A DNA stretch of 64,000 bases from Nocardioides marinisabuli (GTDB taxonomy: Bacteria; Actinomycetota; Actinomycetes; Propionibacteriales; Nocardioidaceae). The translations under genes and the position numbers were made by a program. Shown here in pieces: positions 16,716 to 24,994 of this stretch (the stretch's first letter is position 1; each line of letters begins with the position of its first letter). The notes under the pieces were generated by a model. It made no database searches. It saw only the letters and a program-made list of their open reading frames with translations, and was not told the origin of the DNA. The stretch covers positions 558,001-622,000 of the forward strand of contig NZ_CP059163.1 in assembly GCF_013466785.1 (NCBI RefSeq). Direction: 5' to 3'.

Positions 16716-17338
16716 CCGAGCAGGAGGCTGAGCACGACGACGGCGCCCGCGAGCACCGTGAGCCCGATCTGCACGAGCGCCGGGCGGCGCACGACCTGGG
16801 CGGCCAGCGCGGCCTGCTCGCTGCTGCCGAGCTTGACGCGGTGCCGGCTGCGGGCCTGGGCCGCCAGCTCGCGCAGCCGGTCCTCGACGAAGTCGGCGTA
16901 GTTCATGCCCTCCTCGGCCACCAGGCCCTCCCCCGGCACCGGCGTCATCGCCAGCTCCCGGGTCGAGCGCGGCTTGCGCAGCGCCTGGCGGAAGGTGCGG
17001 CCCACCGCCGGGGAGACGTAGCGCTTGTCGCCGACGAGCACGGCGAGCACCTGGCGCACCGCCACGGTCTCGACACCGGCCAGCGGCAGCCGGACGGTCT
17101 CGAAGAGGTTGACCATCTCGAGCTCGTCGTCGGTGGCGCGCACCACGGGCTTGAGCATCGAGCCGTGCACCAGCACCCCCACCAGCACCGCCAGGGCGAT
17201 GGAGGTGACGCCGATGCCGGAGTCGCGGTCGAGCAGCCCGATCGCCACGACCCCGGCGCAGACCAGGAGGCCCACCACCCCCAGGAAGCGTCCGCTCGTC
17301 GGCTTGAAGACCTCGACGTACTCGTCCGGGCCGGTCAT
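16712..17338 (-). CDS. PH-domain-like membrane protein
   Basis: A 208-residue protein with two N-terminal membrane helices (about 18-55), a soluble beta-rich middle of the bacterial PH type (VVRATDDELEMVNLFETVRLPLAGVE) and one C-terminal membrane helix. Such proteins are common in actinobacteria and have no assigned reaction. It is convergent with the phosphomutase and divergent from deoC across an 82-base gap. ATG at 17338 is the natural start, with the membrane helix beginning shortly after. Confidence 0.7.
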   Translation of the reverse strand: MTGPDEYVEVFKPTSGRFLGVVGLLVCAGVVAIGLLDRDSGIGVTSIALAVLVGVLVHGSMLKPVVRATDDELEMVNLFETVRLPLAGVETVAVRQVLAVLVGDKRYVSPAVGRTFRQALRKPRSTRELAMTPVPGEGLVAEEGMNYADFVEDRLRELAAQARSRHRVKLGSSEQAALAAQVVRRPALVQIGLTVLAGAVVVLSLLLG

Positions 17339-17408
17339 GACAGGTGCTCCATCCAGGGGCGGGGGTGAGGGGCTGCTCGACGGTTGTGGCGCCGTCGGCC
17401 GCCAACCT

Positions 17409-17414
17409 TATGCT
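17409..17414 (+). promoter_or_regulatory. -10 box of the deoC operon (leaderless)
   Basis: TATGCT ends six bases before the deoC ATG. A TTGTGG -35-like element lies about 20 bases further upstream. Confidence 0.45.
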
Positions 17415-17420
17415 GGCCCA

Positions 17421-18425
17421 ATGCCCTCCACGCCCACCACGGACGCCCCGGCCGCCACCGCGGCCGGCGCGGCCACCGGTTCCGCCACCGGCGGGGACTT
17501 CTCGGACGTCACCCGCTCCGATGCGTCCCTGCGCCGGTTCCTGCACGGCCTGCCCGGCGTCGACCAGGTCGGCGCCGAGGCGCGCGCCGCCTCGTTGAGC
17601 ACCCGGTCGATCAAGACCACCGCGAAGGCGCAGGCCATCGACCTGGCCATCCGGATGGTCGACCTGACCACGCTCGAGGGCGCCGACACCCCCGGCAAGG
17701 TCCGCGCGCTGGCCAGCAAGGCGATCCGCCCCGACCCCGCCGACGCGTCGTGCCCGCCGGTCGCGGCCGTGTGCGTGTACGGCGACCTGGTCGCCACCGC
17801 GCGCGAGACCCTCGGCGACAGCGGCGTCCACGTCGCCGCCGTGGCCACCGCGTTCCCCAGCGGCCGCGCCTCGCGCGAGGTCAAGCTCGCCGACACCCGT
17901 GAGGCCGTCGCGGCCGGCGCCGACGAGATCGACATGGTCATCGACCGCGGCGCGTTCCTCGCCGGGCGCTACCTCGACGTCTACGAGGAGATCGTGGCGG
18001 TCAAGGAGGCCTGCGGGCCCGCCCACCTCAAGGTGATCTTCGAGACCGGCGAGCTGCAGACCTACGACAACGTCCGCCGCGCCTCGTGGCTGGCGATGAT
18101 GGCCGGCGGCCACTTCATCAAGACCTCCACCGGCAAGACCCAGCCGGCCGCGACCCTGCCGGTCACCATGATCATGCTCGAGGCCGTGCGCGACTGGCGC
18201 GAGGCCACCGGGCAGATGGTGGGCGTCAAGCCCGCCGGCGGCATCCGCTCCACCAAGGACGCGATCAAGTACCTGGTCACCGTCAACGAGGTCGCCGGCC
18301 CCGACTGGCTCGACCCCGACTGGTTCCGCTTCGGCGCCTCCACGCTGCTCAACGACCTGCTGATGCAGCGGACCAAGATGCGCACCGGCCGCTACTCCGG
18401 CCCCGACTACTTCACCCTGGACTGA
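17421..18425 (+). CDS. deoC: deoxyribose-phosphate aldolase
   Basis: Cleaves 2-deoxyribose 5-phosphate to glyceraldehyde 3-phosphate and acetaldehyde. The 334-residue class I aldolase shows Asp171 in EIDMVID, the Schiff-base Lys234 in GHFIKTSTGKT and the proton-relay Lys270 in VGVKPAGGIR. The N-terminal ~30 residues are an Ala/Thr-rich, probably disordered extension. It heads a tightly packed operon with an aldehyde dehydrogenase, a truncated aldehyde dehydrogenase homologue and a uridine-kinase-like NTPase. That context links the acetaldehyde product to oxidation. Confidence 0.95.
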   Translation: MPSTPTTDAPAATAAGAATGSATGGDFSDVTRSDASLRRFLHGLPGVDQVGAEARAASLSTRSIKTTAKAQAIDLAIRMVDLTTLEGADTPGKVRALASKAIRPDPADASCPPVAAVCVYGDLVATARETLGDSGVHVAAVATAFPSGRASREVKLADTREAVAAGADEIDMVIDRGAFLAGRYLDVYEEIVAVKEACGPAHLKVIFETGELQTYDNVRRASWLAMMAGGHFIKTSTGKTQPAATLPVTMIMLEAVRDWREATGQMVGVKPAGGIRSTKDAIKYLVTVNEVAGPDWLDPDWFRFGASTLLNDLLMQRTKMRTGRYSGPDYFTLD

Positions 18426-18429
18426 TCGC

Positions 18430-19866
18430 ATGAGCATCTTCGAGTACGCACCCGCCCCCGAGTCCCGCGCGATCGTCGACATCAAGGGCTCCTACGGGCT
18501 CTTCGTCAACGGTGAGTTCACCGACGGCCACGGCACCCCCTTCAAGACGGTCAACCCGGCCACCGAGGAGGTGCTCGCCGAGGTCGCCGAGGCCGACGCC
18601 TCCGACGTCGACGCCGCGGTCAAGGCCGCCCGCAAGGCCTACGACAAGGTCTGGGGCCCGATGCCCGGGCGCGAGCGCGCCAAGTACCTCTACCGCATCG
18701 CGCGCATCCTGCAGGAGCGCTCCCGCGAGATCGCGGTGCTGGAGACCATCGACAACGGCAAGCCGATCAAGGAGTCGCGCGACGTCGACGTCCCGACCGC
18801 GGCCGCCTTCTTCTTCTACTACGCCGGGTGGGCCGACAAGCTCGAGCACTCCGGCTACGGCAGCACCCCGCTGGGCGTGGCCGGCCAGGTCATCCCGTGG
18901 AACTTCCCGCTGCTGATGCTGGCCTGGAAGATCGCCCCGGCGCTGGCCTGCGGCAACACCGTGGTGCTCAAGCCCGCCGAGACCACGCCGCTGACGGCCC
19001 TGCTCTTCGCCGAGATCTGCCAGCAGGCCGACCTGCCCCCGGGCGTCGTCAACATCATCACCGGTGCCGGCGCCACCGGCGAGGCCCTGGTGGGCCACCC
19101 GGGCGTCGACAAGGTCGCCTTCACCGGCTCCACCGGGGTCGGCAAGGCCATCGCCCGCACCGTCGCGGGCAGCGACAAGAAGGTGACCCTCGAGCTCGGC
19201 GGCAAGGCCGCCAACATCGTCTTCGACGACGCCCCCATGGACCAGGCGGTCGAGGGCATCGTCAACGGCATCTTCTTCAACCAGGGCCACGTGTGCTGCG
19301 CCGGCTCGCGGCTGCTGGTGCAGGAGTCGGTGGCCGACGAGGTGCTCGAGCGCCTCAAGCGCCGCATGTCGACCCTGCGCCTGGGCGACCCGCTCGACAA
19401 GAACACCGACGTGGGCGCCATCAACTCCGCCGCCCAGCTGGCCCGCATCCGCGAGCTCTCCGACGTCGGCGAGGCCGAGGGCGCCGGGCGCTGGTCGCCC
19501 GAGTGCGAGCTGCCCGCCAACGGCTTCTGGTTCCCGCCCACGGTCTTCACCGGGGTCTCCCAGGCGCACCGCATCGCGCGCGAGGAGATCTTCGGCCCCG
19601 TGCTGTCGGTGCTGACCTTCCGCACCCCCAGCGAGGCGGTCGAGAAGGCCAACAACACGCCGTACGGCCTCTCGGCGGGGATCTGGACCGACAAGGGCTC
19701 GCGCATCCTCGACATCGCCGGGCGCCTGCGCGCCGGCGTCGTGTGGGCCAACACGTTCAACAAGTTCGACCCCACCAGCCCCTTCGGCGGCTACAAGGAG
19801 TCGGGCTACGGCCGTGAGGGCGGGCGCCACGGCCTCGCCGCCTACCTGAAGGGAGCCGACGCGTGA
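18430..19866 (+). CDS. NAD(P)-dependent aldehyde dehydrogenase
   Basis: A full-length 478-residue aldehyde dehydrogenase. The cofactor segment FTGSTGVGKA, the general base Glu255 in LELGGKAANIVF and the nucleophile Cys289 in NQGHVCCAGS are all present. It starts four bases after the deoC stop and overlaps the following pseudo-enzyme by four bases. In this position it most likely oxidises the acetaldehyde (or another aldehyde) from deoxyribose breakdown. An acetate rather than acetyl-CoA product is inferred, because no CoA-acylating features are seen. Confidence 0.92.
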   Translation: MSIFEYAPAPESRAIVDIKGSYGLFVNGEFTDGHGTPFKTVNPATEEVLAEVAEADASDVDAAVKAARKAYDKVWGPMPGRERAKYLYRIARILQERSREIAVLETIDNGKPIKESRDVDVPTAAAFFFYYAGWADKLEHSGYGSTPLGVAGQVIPWNFPLLMLAWKIAPALACGNTVVLKPAETTPLTALLFAEICQQADLPPGVVNIITGAGATGEALVGHPGVDKVAFTGSTGVGKAIARTVAGSDKKVTLELGGKAANIVFDDAPMDQAVEGIVNGIFFNQGHVCCAGSRLLVQESVADEVLERLKRRMSTLRLGDPLDKNTDVGAINSAAQLARIRELSDVGEAEGAGRWSPECELPANGFWFPPTVFTGVSQAHRIAREEIFGPVLSVLTFRTPSEAVEKANNTPYGLSAGIWTDKGSRILDIAGRLRAGVVWANTFNKFDPTSPFGGYKESGYGREGGRHGLAAYLKGADA

Positions 19867-20735
19867 GCAACCGCATCGACGTCCGCAAGACCTACAAGCT
19901 CTTCATCGGCGGCGCCTTCCCGCGCTCGGAGTCGGGCTACTCCTACGTCGTCAACGACCACAAGGGAGCCTTCGTGGCCAACGCCGCCCTCGCCTCGCGC
20001 AAGGACGCCCGCGACGCCGTCGGCGTGGCCCGCAAGGCCCAGTCCGGCTGGGCCGGGCGCACCGCCTACAACCGCGCGCAGATCCTCTACCGGGTCGCCG
20101 AGGTGATGGAGGACCGCCGCCCGCAGTTCGTGCAGGCCGTCCAGCAGTCCGAGGGGCTCTCGGGCAGCAAGGCCGAACGGGTCGTCGACGAGGCCGTCGA
20201 CCGGTGGGTCTGGTACGCCGGGTGGGCCGACAAGCTCGCCCAGGTCGTCGGCAACGCCAACCCGGTCGCGGGGCCGTTCTTCAACCTCTCCACCCCCGAG
20301 CCGACCGGCGTCGTGGCGGTGCTCGCCCCCGAGCGCTCCTCGCTGCTGGGCCTGGTCTCGGTGCTGGCGCCGGTGATCGTCAGCGGCAACACCGCCGTGC
20401 TGGTCTCCTCCTACTCGCGCCCGCTGCCGGCGGTGAACCTCGCCGAGGTGCTCGCCACCAGCGACGTGCCGGGAGGCGTGGTCAACATCCTCACCGGCAA
20501 GGCGGCCACCGTGGCGCCCTGGCTGGCCGCCCACATGGACGTCAACGCGATCGACCTGTGCGGCGTCGCGGGTGACGCGACCCTGGCCACCGAGCTCGAG
20601 GTCGCGGCCGCCGACAACCTCAAGCGGGTGCGCCGTGCTCCCGCCGCCGAGCCCGACTGGAGCGCCGAGCCCGGCCTCGAGCCGATGACGGCGTTCCTGG
20701 AGACCAAGACGGTGTGGCACCCCATGGGGGTGTGA
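19863..20735 (+). CDS. truncated aldehyde dehydrogenase homologue (catalytic domain missing)
   Basis: 290 residues homologous to the N-terminal, cofactor-binding half of an aldehyde dehydrogenase (KTYKLFIGGAFPRSESG...; YNRAQILYRVAEVMEDR; NILTGKAATVAPWLAAH). The frame ends cleanly before the segment that would carry the catalytic Cys. The Gly-rich cofactor loop is altered to LCGVAGDA. It overlaps the active enzyme's stop (GTGA), so the two are made together. ALDH16-type enzymes fuse an active and an inactive aldehyde dehydrogenase domain; this pair could be a split version. It is an intact conserved frame rather than a decaying pseudogene. Confidence 0.8.
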   Translation: MSNRIDVRKTYKLFIGGAFPRSESGYSYVVNDHKGAFVANAALASRKDARDAVGVARKAQSGWAGRTAYNRAQILYRVAEVMEDRRPQFVQAVQQSEGLSGSKAERVVDEAVDRWVWYAGWADKLAQVVGNANPVAGPFFNLSTPEPTGVVAVLAPERSSLLGLVSVLAPVIVSGNTAVLVSSYSRPLPAVNLAEVLATSDVPGGVVNILTGKAATVAPWLAAHMDVNAIDLCGVAGDATLATELEVAAADNLKRVRRAPAAEPDWSAEPGLEPMTAFLETKTVWHPMGV

Positions 20736-21346
20736 GCGTCCTGCTCGCCCAGGTCATCGTCCTGGCCGGCCCCTCGGGGTCGGGCAAGTCCCGGCTCGCC
20801 GAACGCCTCGGCCTGCCGGTGCTGCGCCTCGACGACTTCTACAAGGACGGCGACGACCCATCGCTGCCGCGCATCACCGAGGGCCCCAACGCCGGGATCG
20901 TCGACTGGGACCACCCCGACTCGTGGCTGCCCGACGACGCGCTGGCGACCATGCGCGAGCTGTGCGAGCGCGGCCGGGCCGACGTGCCGGTCTACGAGAT
21001 CGCCCGCAACGGCCGCACCGGGTGGCGCCCGGTCGACCTGGGCGGGGCGCCGCTCTTCGTGGCCGAGGGCATCTTCGCCCCCGACGTCGTGGAGCCCGCG
21101 CGGACCGCGGACCTGCTGGCGGCGGCGTACTGCATCAGGCGCAGCACGGCGCGCACCTTCTGGCTGCGGCTGACCCGCGACCTGCGCGAGCGGCGCAAGC
21201 CGCCGCTGGTGCTGGTGCGCCGCGGGCTGGCCCTGGCCCGGGCCCAGCGCGGCGTCGTCGCCGACGCGGTCGCGAAGGGCTGCGAGCCGGTCTCGCCGAC
21301 CGAGGCGCTCGAGCGGGTCGCAGGCATGCGTCCGGACCGTGTCTGA
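20732..21346 (+). CDS. uridine kinase-like P-loop NTPase
   Basis: A 204-residue P-loop protein with GPSGSGKS (13-20) and LRLDDFYKDGDDPSLP, the substrate segment of uridine/cytidine kinases. The later WDHPDSW and VFVAEGIFAP-like segments also match this branch. GTG at 20732 overlaps the stop of the pseudo-dehydrogenase (GTGA). Phosphorylation of uridine or another nucleoside would fit the nucleoside-salvage context, but a different hydroxyl acceptor is possible. It is the fourth gene of the deoC operon. Confidence 0.82.
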   Translation: MSVLLAQVIVLAGPSGSGKSRLAERLGLPVLRLDDFYKDGDDPSLPRITEGPNAGIVDWDHPDSWLPDDALATMRELCERGRADVPVYEIARNGRTGWRPVDLGGAPLFVAEGIFAPDVVEPARTADLLAAAYCIRRSTARTFWLRLTRDLRERRKPPLVLVRRGLALARAQRGVVADAVAKGCEPVSPTEALERVAGMRPDRV

Positions 21347-21890
21347 CCCACGCTGGCCGCACCGCCAGCCCGACCAGCGCTCCTGCGGCGCCGCCTGCCT
21401 GGTCGTGGCCACCATGCTCACCGACGCGTCGTACGACGCCCGGTTGCGCGCCGACCCCGGCTCCTGGCCCGCCGAGGTGCTGCGGGTGCACCGCGAGGTG
21501 ACCGGGCTGCGTGACCACGGTGCCGCCGCGCTGCCGTGGCCCCGGCTGCTCGGCACTCCCCCGTGGGCGGTCGCCCGGCGCCTCTCGCGGCGTCCGGGTG
21601 GGCGATGGCGCACCGGGCTGGTGCGGCTGGGTGCCCGGTCGGGTGCCTTCGCCTCGCTGCTCGTGCTCGCGGGCCACGACGTGCCGGTGCCGCTGTACGT
21701 CGGCTCGCCGCTGCTGCCGCGGCACGTGGTGCTGGTGGTCGGGGTGCGCGGCGAGGACCTGCTGGTCTGGGACCCAGCGCGCGGCGCGACGATGCGCGTG
21801 ACCCGGAAGGCGTTCGAGACCGGACGGCTGCCGTTCGGGCGCTGGCGCACGCCGTGGTTCGTGGTGGCACCGGCTGCCGTCGCCGGCTGA
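21339..21890 (+). CDS. C39-like papain-fold cysteine peptidase
   Basis: A 183-residue protein with the C39-family arrangement: QRSCGAACLVVA with nucleophile Cys16, PRHVVLVVG with His129 and WDPARG with Asp145. No signal peptide or ABC domain is attached, so it is not a bacteriocin exporter and probably acts in the cytoplasm. GTG at 21339 overlaps the kinase-like gene by eight bases, placing it last in the deoC operon. The substrate is unknown. Paired hairpin repeats follow its stop. Confidence 0.68.
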   Translation: MSDPRWPHRQPDQRSCGAACLVVATMLTDASYDARLRADPGSWPAEVLRVHREVTGLRDHGAAALPWPRLLGTPPWAVARRLSRRPGGRWRTGLVRLGARSGAFASLLVLAGHDVPVPLYVGSPLLPRHVVLVVGVRGEDLLVWDPARGATMRVTRKAFETGRLPFGRWRTPWFVVAPAAVAG

Positions 21891-21907
21891 GCGGGCGCGT
21901 CCGGTGG

Positions 21908-21960
21908 AGCGGTGCGTCAGCAACCGTTCTGCCGACGGGTCCGGTTGCCAGCGCACCGCT
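21908..21960. repeat. imperfect hairpin repeat A
   Basis: Arms at 21908-21926 and 21942-21960 match at 16 of 19 positions (AGCGGTGCG...GCAACCG). It lies downstream of the peptidase gene and may act as a bidirectional terminator or be a REP-like element. No T tract follows. Confidence 0.6.
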
Positions 21961-21980
21961 GGGCCGAGGCCGACGAGGTC

Positions 21981-22032
21981 AGCGGTGCTCCAGCAACCGG
22001 ATGGGCATGACCGATGGTTGCTGGGTCACCGC
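21981..22032. repeat. imperfect hairpin repeat B
   Basis: Arms at 21981-21998 and 22016-22032 match at 15 of 17 positions and share the AGCGGTG...CAGCAACC unit with hairpin A, 73 bases upstream. The two hairpins are thus direct copies of one element between convergent genes. Confidence 0.6.
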
Positions 22033-22053
22033 CGACCCGGAGCGCCGCGCTCC

Positions 22054-22515
22054 TCAGAGGGTGCGGGCGATGCCGAGGATGACGACCCAGGCGACGGGGA
22101 GCGACATGCCGAGGCCGAGCATCATCCGGGCCAGGGCCATCGACGTGGCGCCGGCGCCTGCGACGGGGTCGGCGCTGGCGAGCACGACGCGGGAGGGGTG
22201 CCGGGGGTCGTAGCGGACCTCGACCTGCTCCCCCACGTGCGGCACCGGCGGCTCGACGCCGGTCATGGTCTGGGCCTCGACGTCGCGCTCGCCGACGCGG
22301 TAGCGCAGCTGCTGGTAGTAGATCGTCACCGGCTCCCCGGCCATCGCCACGTCCTTGGGCAGCGACTCGAGCACCTCGGCGGTCGTCGGCTCCGAGCGCT
22401 CGCCGAAGCCGGCGGCCTCGCGCCGCTGGCGCAGGCCGACCACGGCCAGCACGACGCCGGCCAGCAGCGCCAGCACCGCGGCGCCGAGCATGACCACGCT
22501 CAGCGCGAGGTTCAC
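22054..22515 (-). CDS. DUF3592-like membrane protein
   Basis: A 153-residue protein with an N-terminal membrane helix (1-27), a soluble beta-rich middle ([35 protein letters not shown]) and a C-terminal membrane helix, the usual DUF3592 layout. GTG at 22515 overlaps the stop of adenosine deaminase (GTGA), so the two are coupled. No enzymatic motif is visible. The functional link to add is unclear. Confidence 0.75.
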   Translation of the reverse strand: MNLALSVVMLGAAVLALLAGVVLAVVGLRQRREAAGFGERSEPTTAEVLESLPKDVAMAGEPVTIYYQQLRYRVGERDVEAQTMTGVEPPVPHVGEQVEVRYDPRHPSRVVLASADPVAGAGATSMALARMMLGLGMSLPVAWVVILGIARTL

Positions 22516-23615
22516 GCGCCCTCCGCGGCCAGGGCGGCGTACCCGGGCTTGATGACCTCGTCGATGATGGTGAGGCGCTCGTCGAAGGGCAGGAACGCCG
22601 ACTTCATCGCGTTGATGGTGAACCAGCGCAGGTCGTCGAGGGTGTAGCCGAAGGCGTCGACGAGTGCGGTCATCTCCTTGGTCATCGAGGTGTCCGACAT
22701 CAGCCGGTTGTCGGTGTTGACCGTGACCCGGAAGCGCAGCCGGGTCAGCAGCCCGATCGGGTGCTCGGCGATCGAGCTCGCCGCGCCGGTCTGCACGTTG
22801 CTGGCCGGGCACAGCTCGAGCGGCACCCGCCGGTCGCGCACGTACGCCGCCAGCCGGCCCAGGGTGACGGTGCCGTCGTCGGCGACCTCGATGTCGTCGA
22901 CGATGCGCACGCCGTGCCCGAGCCGGTCGGCGCCGCACCACTGCAGCGCCTGCCAGATCGAGGGCAGCCCGAAGGCCTCGCCGGCGTGGATGGTGAAGTA
23001 GCCGTTCTCGCGCTGGAGGTACTCGAAGGCGTCGAGGTGGCGGGTCGGGGGGTAGCCGGCCTCGGCGCCGGCGATGTCGAAGCCGGCGACGCCGCGGTCG
23101 CGCCAGGCGACCGCGAGCTCGGCGATCTCCATCGAGCGGGCCTGGTGGCGCATGGCGGTCAGCAGCTGGCGCACGACGATGGCGCCGTCGGCGGCGTTGA
23201 CGGCCTCGTCGAAGCCCTGCTTCACCGCGGCGACCACCTCGTCGAGGCTCAGGCCGTGCTCGACGTGCTGCTCGGGGGCGTAGCGCACCTCGGCGTAGAC
23301 GACGCCGTCGGCGACCAGGTCCTCGACGAACTCACGCGCGACCCGGGTCAGCGCCGGCGCGGTCTGCATCACCGCCACGGTGTGCTGGAAGGTCTCGAGG
23401 TAGCGCTCCAGGGAGCCGGAGTCGGCCGACTCGGCGAACCACTGCGCCAGCGACTCGGCCGTGTCGGCCGGCAGCGCGTGGTCGACCTCGCGGGCCAGCT
23501 CGAGCACCGTGGCCGGGCGCAGCCCGCCGTCGAGGTGGTCGTGCAGCACGACCTTGGGTGCGCGGGCCACCTGGCTCGCGGTCGGGACGATAGGTTCGGT
23601 GCGGGTGCTGCTCAT
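22512..23615 (-). CDS. add: adenosine deaminase
   Basis: Deaminates (deoxy)adenosine to (deoxy)inosine, feeding purine nucleoside phosphorylase. The 367-residue TIM-barrel metalloenzyme shows zinc ligands His25 and His27 in HDHLDG, the catalytic IHAGEA with the third His and the Glu, and a late metal/substrate Asp in NTDNRLMS. The usual NTDDP motif is altered to NTDNR, so activity should be checked. ATG at 23615 has an AAGGA ribosome site. It is divergent from the MaoC gene and coupled to the downstream DUF3592 gene. Confidence 0.92.
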   Translation of the reverse strand: MSSTRTEPIVPTASQVARAPKVVLHDHLDGGLRPATVLELAREVDHALPADTAESLAQWFAESADSGSLERYLETFQHTVAVMQTAPALTRVAREFVEDLVADGVVYAEVRYAPEQHVEHGLSLDEVVAAVKQGFDEAVNAADGAIVVRQLLTAMRHQARSMEIAELAVAWRDRGVAGFDIAGAEAGYPPTRHLDAFEYLQRENGYFTIHAGEAFGLPSIWQALQWCGADRLGHGVRIVDDIEVADDGTVTLGRLAAYVRDRRVPLELCPASNVQTGAASSIAEHPIGLLTRLRFRVTVNTDNRLMSDTSMTKEMTALVDAFGYTLDDLRWFTINAMKSAFLPFDERLTIIDEVIKPGYAALAAEGA

Positions 23616-23665
23616 GGCGGCATCCTTGCACCCCGCCCCCGCACACCTTCCAGACAGGAGCCACC

Positions 23666-24121
23666 ATGCGCGTGTTCACCTCCCTCGACGAGGTCTCCGA
23701 GGCCGCCGGCCAGGAGCTCGGCACCAGCGACTGGGTCGAGATCGACCAGCAGCGGGTCGACACCTTCGCCGACGCGACCGGTGACCACCAGTGGATCCAC
23801 GTCGACGTCGAGCGCGCCAAGGAGGGCCCCTTCGGCGGCACCATCGCCCACGGCTACCTGACGCTCTCGCTGGTGCCGTGGCTGGGCAGCAAGGTCTTCA
23901 GCTTCGACACCCCCGGCGCCAAGCTCAACTACGGCGTCAACAAGGTGCGCTTCCCGAACCCGGTGCTCGTCGGCTCGAAGATCCGGGCCACGGTCACCCT
24001 CGGCGAGGTCACCGACATCCCCGCCGGCAAGCAGGCGACCGTGCGCTACACCGTCGAGATCGAGGGCGTCGACAAGCCGGCCTGCGTCGCCGAGTCGGTC
24101 GTGCTGCTGCTCACCGACTGA
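23666..24121 (+). CDS. MaoC-family hotdog dehydratase
   Basis: A 151-residue single-hotdog protein. The hydratase-2 motif is present as [12 protein letters not shown] with catalytic Asp40 and His45, followed by [15 protein letters not shown]. It should hydrate a short or medium enoyl-CoA. An AGGAG ribosome site precedes the ATG at 23666. It converges with the ATP-grasp gene, six bases apart. No fatty-acid genes adjoin it, so the pathway is open. Confidence 0.85.
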   Translation: MRVFTSLDEVSEAAGQELGTSDWVEIDQQRVDTFADATGDHQWIHVDVERAKEGPFGGTIAHGYLTLSLVPWLGSKVFSFDTPGAKLNYGVNKVRFPNPVLVGSKIRATVTLGEVTDIPAGKQATVRYTVEIEGVDKPACVAESVVLLLTD

Positions 24122-24127
24122 GAGCCC

Positions 24128-24982
24128 TCACCCCAGCCGGTCGAGCACCAGGTCGGCGAACGGGCCGGCGGAGCCCGGCGCGAGGTCGAGGTAGAGCCCC
24201 GGCTCGATCAGCTCGAGCTCGCTGACCACGAGCCGCCCGTCGAGCTCCATCGAGTCGACGCGGGCGTAGTCGAGGCGCTGCTCCAGCAGCGCCTCGGCCG
24301 CCCGCACCGCCTCCAGCGCCAGCCGCTCGGCCTCCGGCGCCACGTCGACCAGGGTGCTGCGCCCGCCGTGCTCGGTGTGCACCCGCACCTCCCCGGCGCC
24401 CGGGACCTTGTCGACCTGGGTGCGCGCCTGCCCGTCGAGCACGACGACCGACGTCTCGCCGCGGGTGCGCACCGACTCCACGAGCGGCTGCGCCAGCCAG
24501 GGCCCGGGGGTCAGGCCGACCAGCCGGTCGTCCTCGAGCGAGTCGACCACGACCACCCCGACCCCGCCGGCCCCGACGCGCGGCTTCACCACGACGCTGT
24601 CCCAGCGCGCCAGCGCCCGGCGCAGGCCCCCGACGAGGTCCTCGTCGGCGACCAGCTCGGAGGGCACCACCGGCACGTGCTCGCCCAGGGTCTCCAGGTA
24701 GGCCTTGTCGGTGTTCCAGTCGAAGACGGCGCCGCCGTTGAGCAGGCGGGTCTCCTTCTCGACGCGGCCCACCCAGTCGCGCCAGGCACCCAGCCGGCGC
24801 TGGTAGTCCCAGGTCGCCCGGACGGCGACCAGGTCGGCGGCCGCCCAGTCGACGGCCGGGTCGTCCCAGACCGCCCACGCGGCCTCGACGCCGCGCTCGG
24901 CCAGGGCGTCGACGAGCAGCGAGCCGCCGGGCTCGCCCTCGGGCATCAGGCAGAAGGTTGCGAGCAGCACACGGGCATCCAT
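24128..24982 (-). CDS. ATP-grasp domain protein (RimK/glutathione synthetase-like)
   Basis: A 284-residue ATP-grasp enzyme: an N-terminal preATP-grasp domain, the ATP lid around VVKPRVGAGGVGV and a C-terminal metal-binding SELELIEPGLYLDL. It resembles the short prokaryotic glutathione-synthetase-like and DcsG-like enzymes that ligate a carboxylate to an amine. The substrate is not predictable. It lies 12 bases downstream of the membrane-anchored methyltransferase-like gene on the same strand, so the two are probably cotranscribed. Confidence 0.75.
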   Translation of the reverse strand: MDARVLLATFCLMPEGEPGGSLLVDALAERGVEAAWAVWDDPAVDWAAADLVAVRATWDYQRRLGAWRDWVGRVEKETRLLNGGAVFDWNTDKAYLETLGEHVPVVPSELVADEDLVGGLRRALARWDSVVVKPRVGAGGVGVVVVDSLEDDRLVGLTPGPWLAQPLVESVRTRGETSVVVLDGQARTQVDKVPGAGEVRVHTEHGGRSTLVDVAPEAERLALEAVRAAEALLEQRLDYARVDSMELDGRLVVSELELIEPGLYLDLAPGSAGPFADLVLDRLG

Positions 24983-24994
24983 GCCGCCATGCTC

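Noticed and set aside
14970..18485. 1171-codon minus-strand frame over the phosphomutase and deoC
   Set aside because: It crosses several confident plus-strand genes and has no domain; such long shadows are normal at this GC content.
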